NCBI GenBank assembly: GCA_019096065.1
Contig: JAGUCH010000006.1
Coordinates: 2,562,001 to 2,626,000, forward strand
Reading direction: 5' to 3'
Length of the DNA: 64,000 nt
Source of the DNA: Paracyclopina nana
Taxonomy: Eukaryota > Arthropoda > Copepoda > Cyclopoida > Cyclopettidae
The first letter of the stretch is position 1; every line of letters starts with the position of its first letter. The notes beneath the pieces are model-generated. The model had not been told where the DNA came from. It did no database searches and was given only the letters and a program-made list of their open reading frames with translations. Made by a program: the position numbers and the translations under genes. Below are positions 37,446-49,123 of this stretch, piece by piece.

Positions 37446-40418
37446 AAAGAGCCTGATGAACCAATGAGTTTTAAAAACATCAAGAGGTTTCGTGAAGCAA
37501 TGAAAACGTTCCGTTTATCAAAAAGTTCAATCAAATGACTCCCTCAATAGCTTTCTATGATCATATCGTGGAGCAGCAAATTTACTCAAGCTTTTTTTCT
37601 CCTCTAAGCTGCGCAATTCCTGATCCATTTTCCCCCTACTTTCTAATTTTGTGGAAAAATTCAAGATGCTAGAATTTAAAGTATGTAGCACCATAATATT
37701 TCTCAGAAAATGGCGAAATAAATTTTCTGATGATTCACTGCAAAAGAACTCCCCCAGTGGACTGGGTTGGACTGCATCCAAGTACAAATACAAGCTACTA
37801 TTCTTGGCAGCTAAATGCTTTCTACTATGAGTTGTGCTATAGCAACTATCGTAAAGTATCGTAAAAACGCCTTACAATTCATGCAGCAGCTTAGCATTTC
37901 TGGGAATTTAGGCAATAGTGTTTTAGCTACAGTTTGATGCCTGGCAACGTCCTGCCAACATTAATAGATAAAAAGCACTGCTTAATAAAAATGCGAGTCA
38001 GGTTATGAGATCTGTTCTAGGTAGTGAACAGCCAGCCGTGACTGAAAAAAAGTTAATTGACTTATTGACTATAATGGCACATTAGACCTAAATGTTTTTT
38101 CACTCGCAACAAAGCAACACTCTCTCAAAAGAGGCGTGCATCCAATTTCAAGCTCCTTTATTTAGCTCGCAATTTGTGCTCTCGCGATCGTTTTTAAACA
38201 TTGAATTTGAAGTATAATTGAGTGGATTTAAAAAAAACACCCACACTCTGGCAAAGAAGACAAATCAGCAATAATGGTTCCTTCATATAAGGACACCTCA
38301 CGCGGCATTCGCGTTTAAAATTCGGCCTCCAAAGTTCTTATCAGAAAATAGATTTTCGATATGAAAGGGCTGTTGGCAGGTAGTTTAGTTGCGACGACGT
38401 CAATGGTAAAAATGGAGTTCAAAAAAGATCATTTTGAGGGAGGATAAAAAATTGAGCATCAATTTCTCGAATAATCTGGATGCCGTCCAAGAAGTCGAGT
38501 TAATTTTTGGCTACGCATATTTGCAACTCGAAGTTGCTTTGCCAGTTCTTATTTTCAGTTGAGTGAATCATCGCCGCATAGAACTGCCCGCGTCAGCCGA
38601 GGAGGCCTCCTCCGTGACGCTTTTTCCAACAATCTCATTGGCTCTGGCCTTTCCCTTCTCTCTGTGACGTCACAGTCTAGAAAGGCCACAACGGACCAAT
38701 GAGGAACGTGCATGGAGTAGCAGACAAAGAACAATTGGCGGCAGGCGCCGAGCCTTTTTTTAAAGCAAGCAACGAGCGCGACACCATTGCTGCCAGATTC
38801 CGACAATTTTCGTTCAATAATATGCTCTTTAAATGATTTCGCGAGTAGATTTAAAAATGGCATAAATGGGGCCTACCTGGATTGTAAGGATTCCGTCAAA
38901 TGGAAATGAGCACTCTCATATTCCTCTTGTGTGTTTCTTGAGGTTTTTCCACTATTGCACTGAATTTGGCGTCAAGCCGTGAGCACTAACGAAAATCAAC
39001 TGAACATTTTTAGCTGAGATGTCAGACAGCTGAGCAACGGAGCTGGACTAATTCCTGAGTTGAGGCCAGCTTTCCGGTTTGAGCTTGAATTTAGAGCTGA
39101 GACGGCAAGCAGTACCAAGCACGCTCCAGAGAATCAAAATTCAAGATTATTCGTGAATAAAAAAAACTGAATATTTCTTAGTTCTTACCTGACAAGACCG
39201 GCTATAATCTATAACATTCGTTGAAATGTTTTTAAAGTCGATCAGCGATGATTAATTTACCGGTAATTTCCTAGCGGCAATTTAGCGAGAAATCAAAATC
39301 AGCTCATTTGTTTACATTTCCAAAAATTAAATGCGAATGGTTGCGCGAGAGGAAAGTGCGTCACAGTTCCGCCCTTTGTTTACGTTTTCAAAACGAGTTA
39401 ATTTTTCGGTAAATGGAACATGTCTTTGGATTGCAAGAAGAATTGAAGATTCGAAGCGGATGCTATTGTGGCTGTTTCGTGCGTGAGGTCGACTGATTCC
39501 CGAGGAAGCGCTCTGGCCGCGATCCAGCGCCTGCAGATGTATCAGACGCTCGGCTTGGACGCCATCACCAATTGAGTGTGAGACCTCCGAGGACTAACTT
39601 CAGGGTTATTCTTGAACAACATCTTGAGAGGCCCAATCTCCTCCGGGATCGACGCCAACTTGACTCCTCAATTAGCTTATCGTAAGTCGAGCCTTTTCCA
39701 CATTGAGAAATCGCCGTCAAATTCTGGCCTGCCTTGTCACAACGTCGTCCTGCTTAGATGGCCTTGTGGTAGCCATTTTGGATTTTAGTAAACATCTCTG
39801 TCATCCCACGCAACTGTCATGGTTATCCTCCTTTTTTGCCATTCACTCTTTTTAATTTGGAAGACAGTTGCAATGAGCATTGAATATTAATGGAAAAAAA
39901 ACTTTTCTAAAAATAGACATTATGAAAGTTCAAATGACCAATCAATACCATTTTGGTGCCTTCAAGTCTGCTGATTATTCCGTTACGAAGGCCTTTGAGG
40001 CTGAAATATTTTTTTTTTAAAGCAAATAAATTGGAACGCAAAAACGGGTTTTGAAGCGTCTTATTTAGTCTCAGCAACAACAACAAAAAAGGCCAACTAT
40101 CATCCAGTTATTTAGGCCTCTGAATAGTGTGCAGTTGTGATAAGAACAGGCTTCTTTTAACGATGTACTTAATTGCGTATACAACTGCGCAGTTGAATTC
40201 AAAAATGGCAAATTTTCCATTGCAGCTGGTCTTGCTAGCGCAGCAACGCCAAAACGCACATCGTCCTATTCACCTGCATTGGGTTAGGATTATTCCCAAC
40301 ACTTCGAGGGTTGCTCGAGGCAAATTTGCTCGAGCGCCATCCCTGCCTAAAAGCTGGATCCAACTTGGGAAGAAAGCTCATCATCCTCCGAATCACAACA
40401 ACAATTATTGCTTTTATT
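37446..40418. other. Noncoding interval upstream of BTG
   Basis: 3 kb without a supportable coding exon. From about 38560 the GC content rises and a perfect CRE (TGACGTCA, 38665..38672) appears, so this half is probably promoter and untranslated 5' exon(s) of the BTG gene. The rest is AT-rich. Confidence 0.5.
38665..38672. promoter_or_regulatory. CRE-type palindrome upstream of BTG
   Basis: Perfect TGACGTCA about 1.75 kb before the BTG ATG, within GC-richer sequence. BTG family genes are immediate-early and CREB-responsive in vertebrates. A functional link here is inference. Confidence 0.3.
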
Positions 40419-40967
40419 ATGAGAGTGGAACTCCAATCGGCCAGCAATTTTCTGGTCCATCTGATCCGGTTGTCCTCTCGGTCCACGATCAGCGACACCA
40501 AGCTCGACAGTTTCCGCGCGAGCCTCGAGGAGGTCCTGCGCCGACGCTACCGCGACCACTGGTTCCCCGAGAAGCCGTTCAAGGGCTCCGGCTATCGTTG
40601 CATCCGCATCAATGGCCGCATGGACCCTGTGATCGCGCAAGCTGGCGAGGCCTGCGGACTCAGCCCTCAAATCATCCACAACACGTTCCCTTCTGAACTC
40701 ACCATGTGGATCGACCCGCTGGAGGTGTCGTACAGAATCGGCGAGAATGGCTCCATTTGCGTCCTGTACGAGTACAAAGAGGGTGGCAGCAATGAGCCGT
40801 GGAGGCCGGCTTCCAAGAAGAACGAGAATAATCAGCAGCAGCAGCAGCAGCAGAAGCAGGCATTGGACAACGACTGCAAGGAGACTTTGCGCAAAATGGA
40901 CTACCTGCTCGACCCACGGAAGAGCGTGTCCATCGATCAGCTGGCGGCATACGTGTCATCCAGCTAA
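40419..40967 (+). CDS. BTG: BTG/Tob family antiproliferative protein
   Basis: A single open exon of 182 aa starting MRVELQSASNFL, which matches the BTG1/2 start (M-R-x-E-I/L...). Box A is YRDHWFPEKPFKGSGYRCIR (about residues 46-65) and box B is LTMWIDPLEVSYRIGENG followed by SICVLYEYKEGG, both nearly identical to vertebrate BTG proteins. BTG proteins bind the CAF1/CCR4 deadenylase and PABP to promote mRNA turnover and restrain proliferation. A glutamine run (seven Q, about residue 138) and a short tail ending QLAAYVSSS follow the domain. The frame stays open upstream of the ATG without another ATG, so this start is preferred. No intron is seen, unlike vertebrate BTG1, which has one after box A begins. 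Confidence 0.93.
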   Translation: MRVELQSASNFLVHLIRLSSRSTISDTKLDSFRASLEEVLRRRYRDHWFPEKPFKGSGYRCIRINGRMDPVIAQAGEACGLSPQIIHNTFPSELTMWIDPLEVSYRIGENGSICVLYEYKEGGSNEPWRPASKKNENNQQQQQQQKQALDNDCKETLRKMDYLLDPRKSVSIDQLAAYVSSS

Positions 40968-43900
40968 GCATTTCAAACTTCTACATACACACACACAACA
41001 CACACATTATGTAAGACGACCCTCAAGTCCTGAAATGCGTCCCGTCGAAGTTTACCATTTTAATCTACTACTATACCACAACAAGAGGATTCTATAGCCT
41101 GACGGTGGGCAAGCCAACGATGACAACCTCCTTGCAGTAGCATTTTGTATCTGTGACACGATGAAAGATGATCTCAGTCTTCTCCTCTATTTTTGGTGAT
41201 TTTCATGATGATGATGACGATTGAAAATAGGTGGCAAGTCACCACCACCATTGTTGTTGTTGTTGATGATATACCTCTTCAAACGACAGCAAGATGACAT
41301 GACAACGTCCCAGCTTGTGGGGTCAACCCGCTGATGCCAGTCTCGACGCGCACATATTAAAAATATCTCAACACGATGATGATGGTTGCTTTGGCAACGC
41401 TTCTTCCAAGACTGAGAAAGAAAAACAGTATTAGTGAGCCGAGAGGCTGCTGCAGAGCGTCGATCCTCCCAGCCAGCCGTAGCATCCGGCAAGAAAATAA
41501 TTATCTATAAAGTGTGCATGAAGAACGAAGACGAAATCACTACTCAGATGACTCTACTCACGCTCCTGTTTCCCAAATTGAACAAATAATCTTCATGATC
41601 TCGTCAAAGAAAGATTAAAACCAGCTTCAGAGTGCGCTTCTTAGCGGAGGGGTTACACTAGCTCTTGGTGCTGGCGGCCTTAACGAAAAAAACAGCAAAA
41701 AAGCACATAGTTTTTAATTAAATTATTCATGTCCCAAGGTGAGTAATTGAAATTCATTCTTGTCAAAAAAAAAGAAATATTATAGCATCATAGCATGAAA
41801 AGATTTTAAAAAAACCCAGAAATATGGCCAGCAAGCTTCCAGACTTTGGGTGAAAGGAAAAGAGTTTCTTGCCACGCTACGTTCGCCTCTGAAGCCTCCC
41901 TCCCACAATCTTCCTGAAGAAAAACAAGAACAAAAATTACAAACATTGTGATACAGAAAAAAACGAAGAATTGGCGCATCATTTTTCATGCGCCGCACCA
42001 CAAAGAGAGAATGCATTGCGCGGTGGTCGTTCGCCGGTCAAAAATAATTCTATATAATTCGTGCAAAGGGAAGTGGACGCTGTGAAAACCGTGAAACTGT
42101 GCGCCCGCTGCTCATTGCGGAATCCCCCCAAAAATAGCACCTGCTCGCGCGCGCCGCTGCTCTCGCATTATTATTATATTAATTCAATTGTGATATTTGC
42201 TGCCCAATTTGCAAAACAGGTCTGATGAGACTTCGCGAGTACTGATTTGTGACCCCACCCCCCCATAAAGAAAACTTAAAACCCCATCATACACTCTGAT
42301 TAATGATTATGCAAAGCTGCCAACCGATGATGTCTGCTGCGCGCAGCTGGTGACCCGTGTGTCAATGCCGGCCCGGCCCGGCTGCTGCTGTTGTGAGAGA
42401 GCCAAATCGAAACGTAAACAAAAAGAGCTGCGTGGTGTCTGTCGTTGTCCCCCTAATCTTTTAACATGTGCCACATCAAACGACGTAAAAATTCATTCTT
42501 TTCCGCGAGCCATTTTAATTTTATAAAAATCATCCCTCCTTCTCAGATCAGCAAATGTTTTTGTTTTCGAAAAAGATGATGATGATAATACATGCAAGGT
42601 GGCTTCAATTGCTTCACTGTCCTCCTACACAATCCTCCTCATAGTCTTTCTGCGGGAGCACAGGCAATCAATCCCACATTTTAAGAATTACTATTACATG
42701 CTACTTTGACATCAAATTATTATGAAATAAACATAATTGCAAATTAGCTCCGCTTCTCCTTCCCATGCAGTGCGGAACGCTATGTGCGCAGTGGAAATTT
42801 CCACGTACTCCGTCGTGGACGGGTTGGTTCGGCGTCGAGCGGCCTCGGCCCGCAGCAGCCTCGAAAGCCAGCTCAGCAAAAGGAAACGGCCGAGGATGAA
42901 TGCTGCTGCGCGGCTTACGCGCAACTTTTGAGGGGTGGGCCCTAAACGAAACGCAATCGATGCACATGCGGGGATGCGGCCGCGGCCGCCCCGCATGCTC
43001 CGCATGTAAGCCATGGTGTCAAGGATATCATCCCTCATGTGCGATGCGCAAAAAGACGGATTTTCTTTTCGCCAGCAGGTGAACCTGTGCTGCTGCTGCT
43101 GGTAGTGCTCGCAGCTCTAAGGCTCGGATCAGCTGTCGAGGGGCCCCTCGTCATGGAGCTGGCTTTCCTCTTCATGAACCTGCCATGCCAAGCTGCTGCA
43201 TGGCGAGGCCTGCCACGCAGCTACTGCTACATTGCTTCATTCGCCGAACCGAAGACCACGGCTGTATTGGAGATGCATTCGCCTCCTCTCGTAATGATCG
43301 AGAGTTGCTTTTTTGGAGCGGCATGCATAAATTGGCTGGCGCAGCATCATGTAGCATGACTCGGGTCTGGATGCTTGTGTATTATAGTTTTTGCGCAGCA
43401 GCAAGGAAAAAATGCGTTGCTACGTCCTCGTCGTACTGCAAGCGTCGCACTACGCATTAGAAGATATCTAATATATTGCGCTAGTCGTTGGAGAGATTGT
43501 GGAAAAAGTGTGGAAGAGTGCGATGACCTTTTTTTGGCTGGCAGCTCGCTAAGCCAGCCAGCTAGCGAGCGAGGTGCCACGAACAAAGGATGATTGCATT
43601 GCGGCCCTATAATACGGTATACGTGCCAACGAAAACCATGCAGCAAACGATATAATCGCATAACTGCGGCGGGAGGTGCAGTTTTCTTCTCTCCCCCTCT
43701 TTTAGCAACAGTGGCACGGCGACTGCCCCGTGCTTTTAAAAGTCTAGCAGGATGGGGCCGGGGGACCGAGTCCGATGTGTCTATGTAGCGGTCCGTGACT
43801 GCACGTCAATTGAAAGGTAGCAGCTAGCTCGAGAGCTCCGAGGCAAGCTAGCTCCATTATTGTGCAGCGAAGGGACCGTCTCGGCTGCACACTCGCAACT

Positions 43901-44261
43901 TCAGCTCGCATGTAGGCCTGATCCGTGTGCCTTTGTTCAAGCTGCGGTAGCTCCAAAGCTTGGCCAAAGAGACGACAACGCCGATCCATGCTAGCACAAA
44001 GCCATTCTTTTCAAATGGCAATCCAGTTTTGAAAAAGTCTTTGTGCGCTATTTTTCGAAAAAAATGCGCAGTTAGGTCATCAGGACGCGGTTTATAATGC
44101 AGCGTGGAAGAGAGAAAAGGATTTCGAGGGCAAATCGCTCCTTGCGCGCACAGCTGCATAATAAGCCGCGCTAACTTTTCCCTAGCTCGCCTATAGCACA
44201 TACTATATGACCCAATGCCACCGTTAGCGTTATTCTCGATCATCGTCGTATATTGAGCTCA
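40968..44261. other. BTG 3' region and intergenic DNA
   Basis: Probable long BTG 3' UTR with GAT-repeat and AT-rich stretches and an AATAAA at 42726..42731, then about 1.5 kb of GC-richer sequence with short open frames on both strands that I regard as shadows. A 33-bp palindrome sits at 42965..42997. No gene supported. Confidence 0.5.
42965..42997. repeat. GC-rich perfect-arm palindrome
   Basis: Arms CATGCGGGG (42965..42973) and CCCCGCATG (42989..42997) flank the self-complementary core GCGGCCGCGGCCGC (42976..42989). It could form a cruciform or bind a dimeric factor; function unknown. Confidence 0.6.
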
Positions 44262-45754
44262 TTATTCTTCGTCTTGGCCGAATCGGATGAAATACTCGGG
44301 ATCGTAGCCAAACAGCTCAAAGTCCATTTGGTACTTGCGGTAAATGCCTCGGATTTCGTCTTTGGTGAGCTGGCCGTAGAAATGCGCGATGGCCTCCTCG
44401 GTGCCAGCCACGCCCTCGTGGTGGATCTCGGTCCATTTTTGGGCCTCCTCGGGGTTGCCCATCATCTCGACGAGGACCTACGAGGGATCAGCTTAGAAAG
44501 GATCGTTCAAGCAGTCTTTTTGGCTTACGGCTTTGTCCGCGGCCGCGTGGTCGAAATGGAGGATGAAATGGGGCCTAAAGTCGGGGTGGCAAAGGCCGCA
44601 TCGGTGCCAGTACGAGTCCCAAGCCTGGCTCTTGCCCTTCGCATCGACCATGCCCGTGTCAATGCCCAGGGACTCGCCTTGAAGGCGGTTCTGCTCGAGA
44701 AACTCGGCCAACTCAAATGGGCCGTTCACCACCAGATGGATGAAATCGGGGAACGAAATGACATCTTCCTCCACTTCTCCCGTAGCAGGGTTGAAGGTAC
44801 CGGCAAAATGTTTCCTAACAATGAAACCATCACTGGTTATTACTTTCATTTATCTCAGCGTATACAGATTGCCTCACTCATATCGCAAATAACGTGCGGA
44901 TCGAGCTCCAAGTCGAGCTGAGTGCGGCTTGCACTGAGCTGTGCGTGCATGGCACCCAGTGCGTAGCCCCATGATATGCCTTAAAAACGTAGGCTCGACG
45001 CCTCCCAATGCTTCAGCCGCTCCGAAAAAGGTGAGGCAATCTGTATGATTGAATTACCTGTAAACGGAAATCAGTCTCTCCATGGGATGCCTGACCATGA
45101 TGGCTTTCTTGTACTTTCTGTTGAGGTTGGCAAAGTTCTCCTCCCATCCAGACCTCTCAAGCGTGTCAGCGGCCTCGTGGCCTCGCGTGCGCATAAAAAG
45201 AGCCTCGTAGCTCTTTGATCCAATGCCCTGGAGGTTGCAAAAAGCAATATGAGAGGCGGTGTGAAGCAAAAAACTGTCTGGGGTGGGCATGTGCTTTTGA
45301 GCATAGCTTTGAGGGGTCATCACGTCCGCGTTGCGATTGCACACTTCTTGCAACTTGAAGTAGCGAGCATCCATGGCCTCTGAAAAATTCAGCATCGGTT
45401 AGCAAAACAATTCTGGGCATTGTAACAAAAGTCCGTCAGACCTTTCGCGTTGTAAGATTTGCCACCAGCCAACTTTGGATTGTAACTGCTGCTTCTGGTG
45501 AGAACTTTTCCCTGGGGAACCGAAGTTTTGCCACCCGCAGCTTCTTCGTCTTGGCCGACATTCTTGGCAGTAGGCAACATTTCGCACAATCTCTCGGTGA
45601 CAGCTTCGCTAAATCTGTTCAACGTGCGAGCGCTGTCAGCATACAGGTAAGCCCCTCCAAGTGCGAGCATTGCCACAAAAATGGGCGCATAGGGAAAGCT
45701 GCCTTTGCTGGCTTTTGCCGAACTTGCCTTGGAAACTTGGGTCGATTTGGCCAT
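44262..45754 (-). CDS. Golgi carbohydrate sulfotransferase (Sulfotransferase family 2, CHST11-like)
   Basis: Exons 45442..45754, 45058..45379, 44529..44814 and 44262..44477 give 378 aa. It has type II topology: a short cytosolic tail, then a membrane anchor (FPYAPIFVAMLALGGAYLYA, about residues 20-39). The 3'-phosphate-binding motif VRHPMERLISVYR is clear at about 200-211. The C-terminal half has SYWHRCGLCHPDF, FILHFDHAAADKA and a final IYRKYQMDFELFGYDPEYF, the order of HNK-1/chondroitin-type sulfotransferases, which transfer sulfate from PAPS to glycans. The usual 5'-phosphosulfate loop (P-K-x-G-x-T/S-x-W) is replaced by NLQGIGSKSY, so the catalytic lysine position carries glycine. The first donor, GTCTGA, is unusual. 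An alternative is a divergent but active enzyme. Confidence 0.85.
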
Positions 45755-46976
45755 CTTGGAGCTTTTGAACCTATCCAACTACTGTTGCCTATGCCACGTA
45801 ATCCCAAGGTACAAGATGTAGTCAGCAGAAATTGTGTTGCCACTATGCAAGTAACCTTTTTACAAATGGTAATACCTGAACATGGCGGGGAGGCAACACC
45901 GTAAGCAAATCATGCTTTTCAACACGTTTCTTCGTGGCTCGAAGAAACCTTTTATGCTCTCATGCCTCGCGCAATAAATGTGCCGAAATATCCGTCACGA
46001 GCGTCACGTTGGCCCTAACGTGATTGGTAGATAGGCTAAAAATAAAGCCTGAAGTACACACAGCAGCTTTGTAGCTGGGCCTGATATGCCTTAATGCAGT
46101 TTTCGATACGAGTAGACGACTTATTTGCTTATAATATTTGCCTCGCAGCTTCTACTACATGAACGGGTATACGCTGATATGCATATTCCAGTTTATATAG
46201 TAGATTGTCGTGTTCATGCCGTTAGCAATTAAGGTGGATTGCAGGAGGAGAAATTGCAACATGACTATAAAAGCAACCGATATTTCAGCATTTTTTCATG
46301 TGTGATGATAGCTGATTGTGAGGACGATTTCAAGTCGCGCAATTGTGACACTTACGCCTTCCTTCATTATTTATTGCATGCAGTACACATACTACCTTAC
46401 TGTTACTATGTGTGATTTCTCTCTTTTGTTCGATACTTTTTTTGTACGTGCAATCCCACCATCCATTTGCTTTATGTGTGCTCCCAAATGAATGCAACTC
46501 ATGTGGAACTTGAATTTACTTGCTAGACAAAAAATACAAAATAATTTCTGCTCTGTGAATTATACAAGTTCCAGATAAGGCAAAAATATCTGTTATGACC
46601 ATTACTAAGAATCTGTATCATCAAAAGTGGACGAACAAAGAGAGTGCGTATCAGCCGCTCTCAAGCACACTTTTCAGAGAAATTTACTTGGAAACGAACA
46701 ATAAAAGTACTCTTGACACTAAATTTCCTGGTTGTTTTTATTGTGATAGCGACTCTTTTGAAAGACTTTCAGTAATTTTCAAGGTTCAAAGAGCTCAAAA
46801 CACTTCTGTTCTGTTCAAAACTTGGGACGAGGAAAAATACAGAAACAACAAATCAGCCGAGACTATATTTTTTTTTAGCGAGGTTGCGCGAGTTGGAATA
46901 AAAATGTCGCGAAATTGCGCGCCGCTCACCGTTGAATGGCAAAAGTAAACAAAACGTTTGAAATGTGAATTTGAAG
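45755..46976. other. Divergent intergenic interval
   Basis: Shared 5' flank of the sulfotransferase (-) and NDC1 (+). AT-rich with no supportable gene. Confidence 0.5.
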
Positions 46977-49005
46977 ATGTCTAAGCCTTCAGCCATCAGA
47001 ACATGGTTCGAATCCGAGGTTAGGTCTTTATATCCGCCGTGAAAAGCCACTTTGCTTATGTTGATCACCGTTTGCAGGTCTTGTGGCCAAGGACGACTTC
47101 CTCAATGATTCGCTCAGTGTTGCTCCAATTTTTCACGCTACTCGTGTTTGCGTCTGTGCAAACGTTCAACCCACTACACCCATTGACTTGGATGTCTTCA
47201 AATTTGAGCGTAATTCTTACGCCCTCGTCGTGGCTGTATGACATCATCGCAGTTGTCACCGTTATCTCCATTGGAGTTCTGTATGGCCAACAACTGAGGC
47301 TGTACCCGTGGATTCCCAAGAACAACTTGGAAGCGTTTTTGAAACTCTTCGAGCCTCAAGTGTTTGCTTCAGGAATTGCGCATTTCTTCGCCGGAGGAAT
47401 CCTCATGAGAAGCTACCTCGGACTCTTGGGGGGCAAATTCAACAGCCTTGTCACACCAAGTGGGCAATTGAATGTTCCCCACGTGTTCATGATCTTTTCC
47501 GGGTCGTTTTCAAGCTTGGCTATCTGGAAAGACTTTCATTTCGGCAAAGCCAATCTGGTCAGTTTTCCAATCATTCAGCAAACGGGAAATGCTCAGCTTG
47601 CCAGGCAACTTTCAACTTTGGTCAAAACATCCTTGCTTCACGTAGCTTTAAACCTGAGATGGTTCTACATTTTCTACGCTGCATTTGGTAATAACAGCTG
47701 TCATAAGTTTTCCCAATCATATTTATTAATCAACGTGATCTTTTAAGGCTACCGCGTCACAGCTATGATGTCCGAGCTATCGAGAACAGAGCCATCCACA
47801 TCGTCACATTTCATTTTCGATGATATGTGGCAACACATTGAAGTATTTCTGCAGTGTCTCGCACTAAATGGACTATTGACCTTTTCATTCAAACTTCTGA
47901 AGACAATTATTTGCATCAACTTCACGAAAAGGCTCGTTTTCGACATATCTGGCGGCGACAAGACAATCGGCCATGCCATGAATGAAACCTCAGAGTTGCT
48001 TTCACACCTCGCATTCTACGATTTCTGCATCCTATCCTCCGAATCTAAGCTGCGAAGGGCTGAATTTTTCACGCTTAGCCAACCTGGTAACTTAATTGCT
48101 TTAGACTTGTAAAAAACTAGTTTTAATTTATGCTGATTTCAGGCGGCCATCCTTACAACTGGAATAATCTCTGCAAAGCTTGCTTGGCCAAAATATCCTC
48201 ATTCTGTCAGATGTTGAACGATTCTGCTCCTCCTACTCAAGGCCCCCAGTTGAATGCAACTGCAGAGCCTTCGTCCAGCATGTCTCAAACTATGTTGTAC
48301 TCGAACCAAGGTCGACCTTTGTCTAGCCAAGCTAAGCCCAAGTCAATGAACGGCACTAATTCGCAAGTGACGCCCAAAGACTCGGACATAGTGAAAACTG
48401 ATATAGGCAAGCGTATCGAGACCTATTTGAGCAAGACTGCCTTGTATTCATATCCAATGAAAGTTCTAAAGGCCATCAAGGACAAATTTAGCCACAACGC
48501 GCTATTCACTTCTCCTCAAGACGCTGCGATAAGAGGAGTTTTTGCTCAGAGCCAAATCACAATTTGGGCTGTTGAAGGTATGAATATCTAATAAGGAATA
48601 CGTCGTGACATTTCCTTCATTACAACTTTTACAGGTTTGTCAAATATGGTGTCTGCTTCCTTGACTGAAGATAGATATGGTGTCGTACAAAAAGACCTTG
48701 ATGTAATTATGTCAGCTCTTTTCAGCCTACAGAGAGTAAGTTGGATTCTTGTTTATAGCTACGTAAATTACCATTGTGTTGTTTTCTGTTTCCAGACAGT
48801 AGACAAACATAAAGGTGTTACGATTACCTCACGCAAAAACAGGTTCGAAACAAGAGATCTCCAGCTAAAGCAAGAGCTTCGTATTGCCCTCAAGTCTTCT
48901 ATTTATAAAATTGTCTCATCATACGGCGATCATCTGGATTCGGTCCCGCTGCCAGGAGAATGGCAGAAAAAGGTTCAAAACTACAGGCTGTTCCAAGAAG
49001 GTTGA
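46977..49005 (+). CDS. NDC1: NDC1 transmembrane nucleoporin
   Basis: Exons 46977..47018, 47078..47687, 47748..48086, 48143..48577, 48635..48735 and 48796..49005 give 578 aa. The N-terminal half has several hydrophobic helices (VLLQFFTLLVFASVQTF, LYDIIAVVTVISIGVLY and others), as in the six-pass NDC1. The C-terminal half carries family signatures: GGHPYNWNNLC, FAQSQITIWAVEGLSNMV (continuing AS), LTEDRYGVVQKDL and ALKSSIYKIVSSYGDHL. NDC1 anchors the nuclear pore complex in the nuclear envelope and is needed for pore and spindle pole body insertion. The first 14 codons are in a separate exon that, by chance, contains a tRNA B-box-like string. The AATAAA at 49006..49011 directly follows the stop codon, and the gene is tail to tail with MINDY, 118 nt apart. 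Confidence 0.93.
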
Positions 49006-49123
49006 AATAAACTGAATTTTCGTTTAATCAATTAGTAATTTCATAAAATCGTAGTAGCAGTATCAAAAATGCATGTGAACGACATCAGCGGAAGGACTTT
49101 AAAATCACCATAAATTTGGGCAC

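Noticed and set aside
42701-43661. Overlapping ORFs of 60-110 aa on both strands
   Set aside because: Mutually overlapping in many frames within GC-rich DNA, typical of shadows; none shows a recognisable motif.
46990-47018. tRNA B-box-like GGTTCGAATCC near 47006
   Set aside because: No matching A box or stems; the string is coding sequence of NDC1 exon 1 (RTWFESE).
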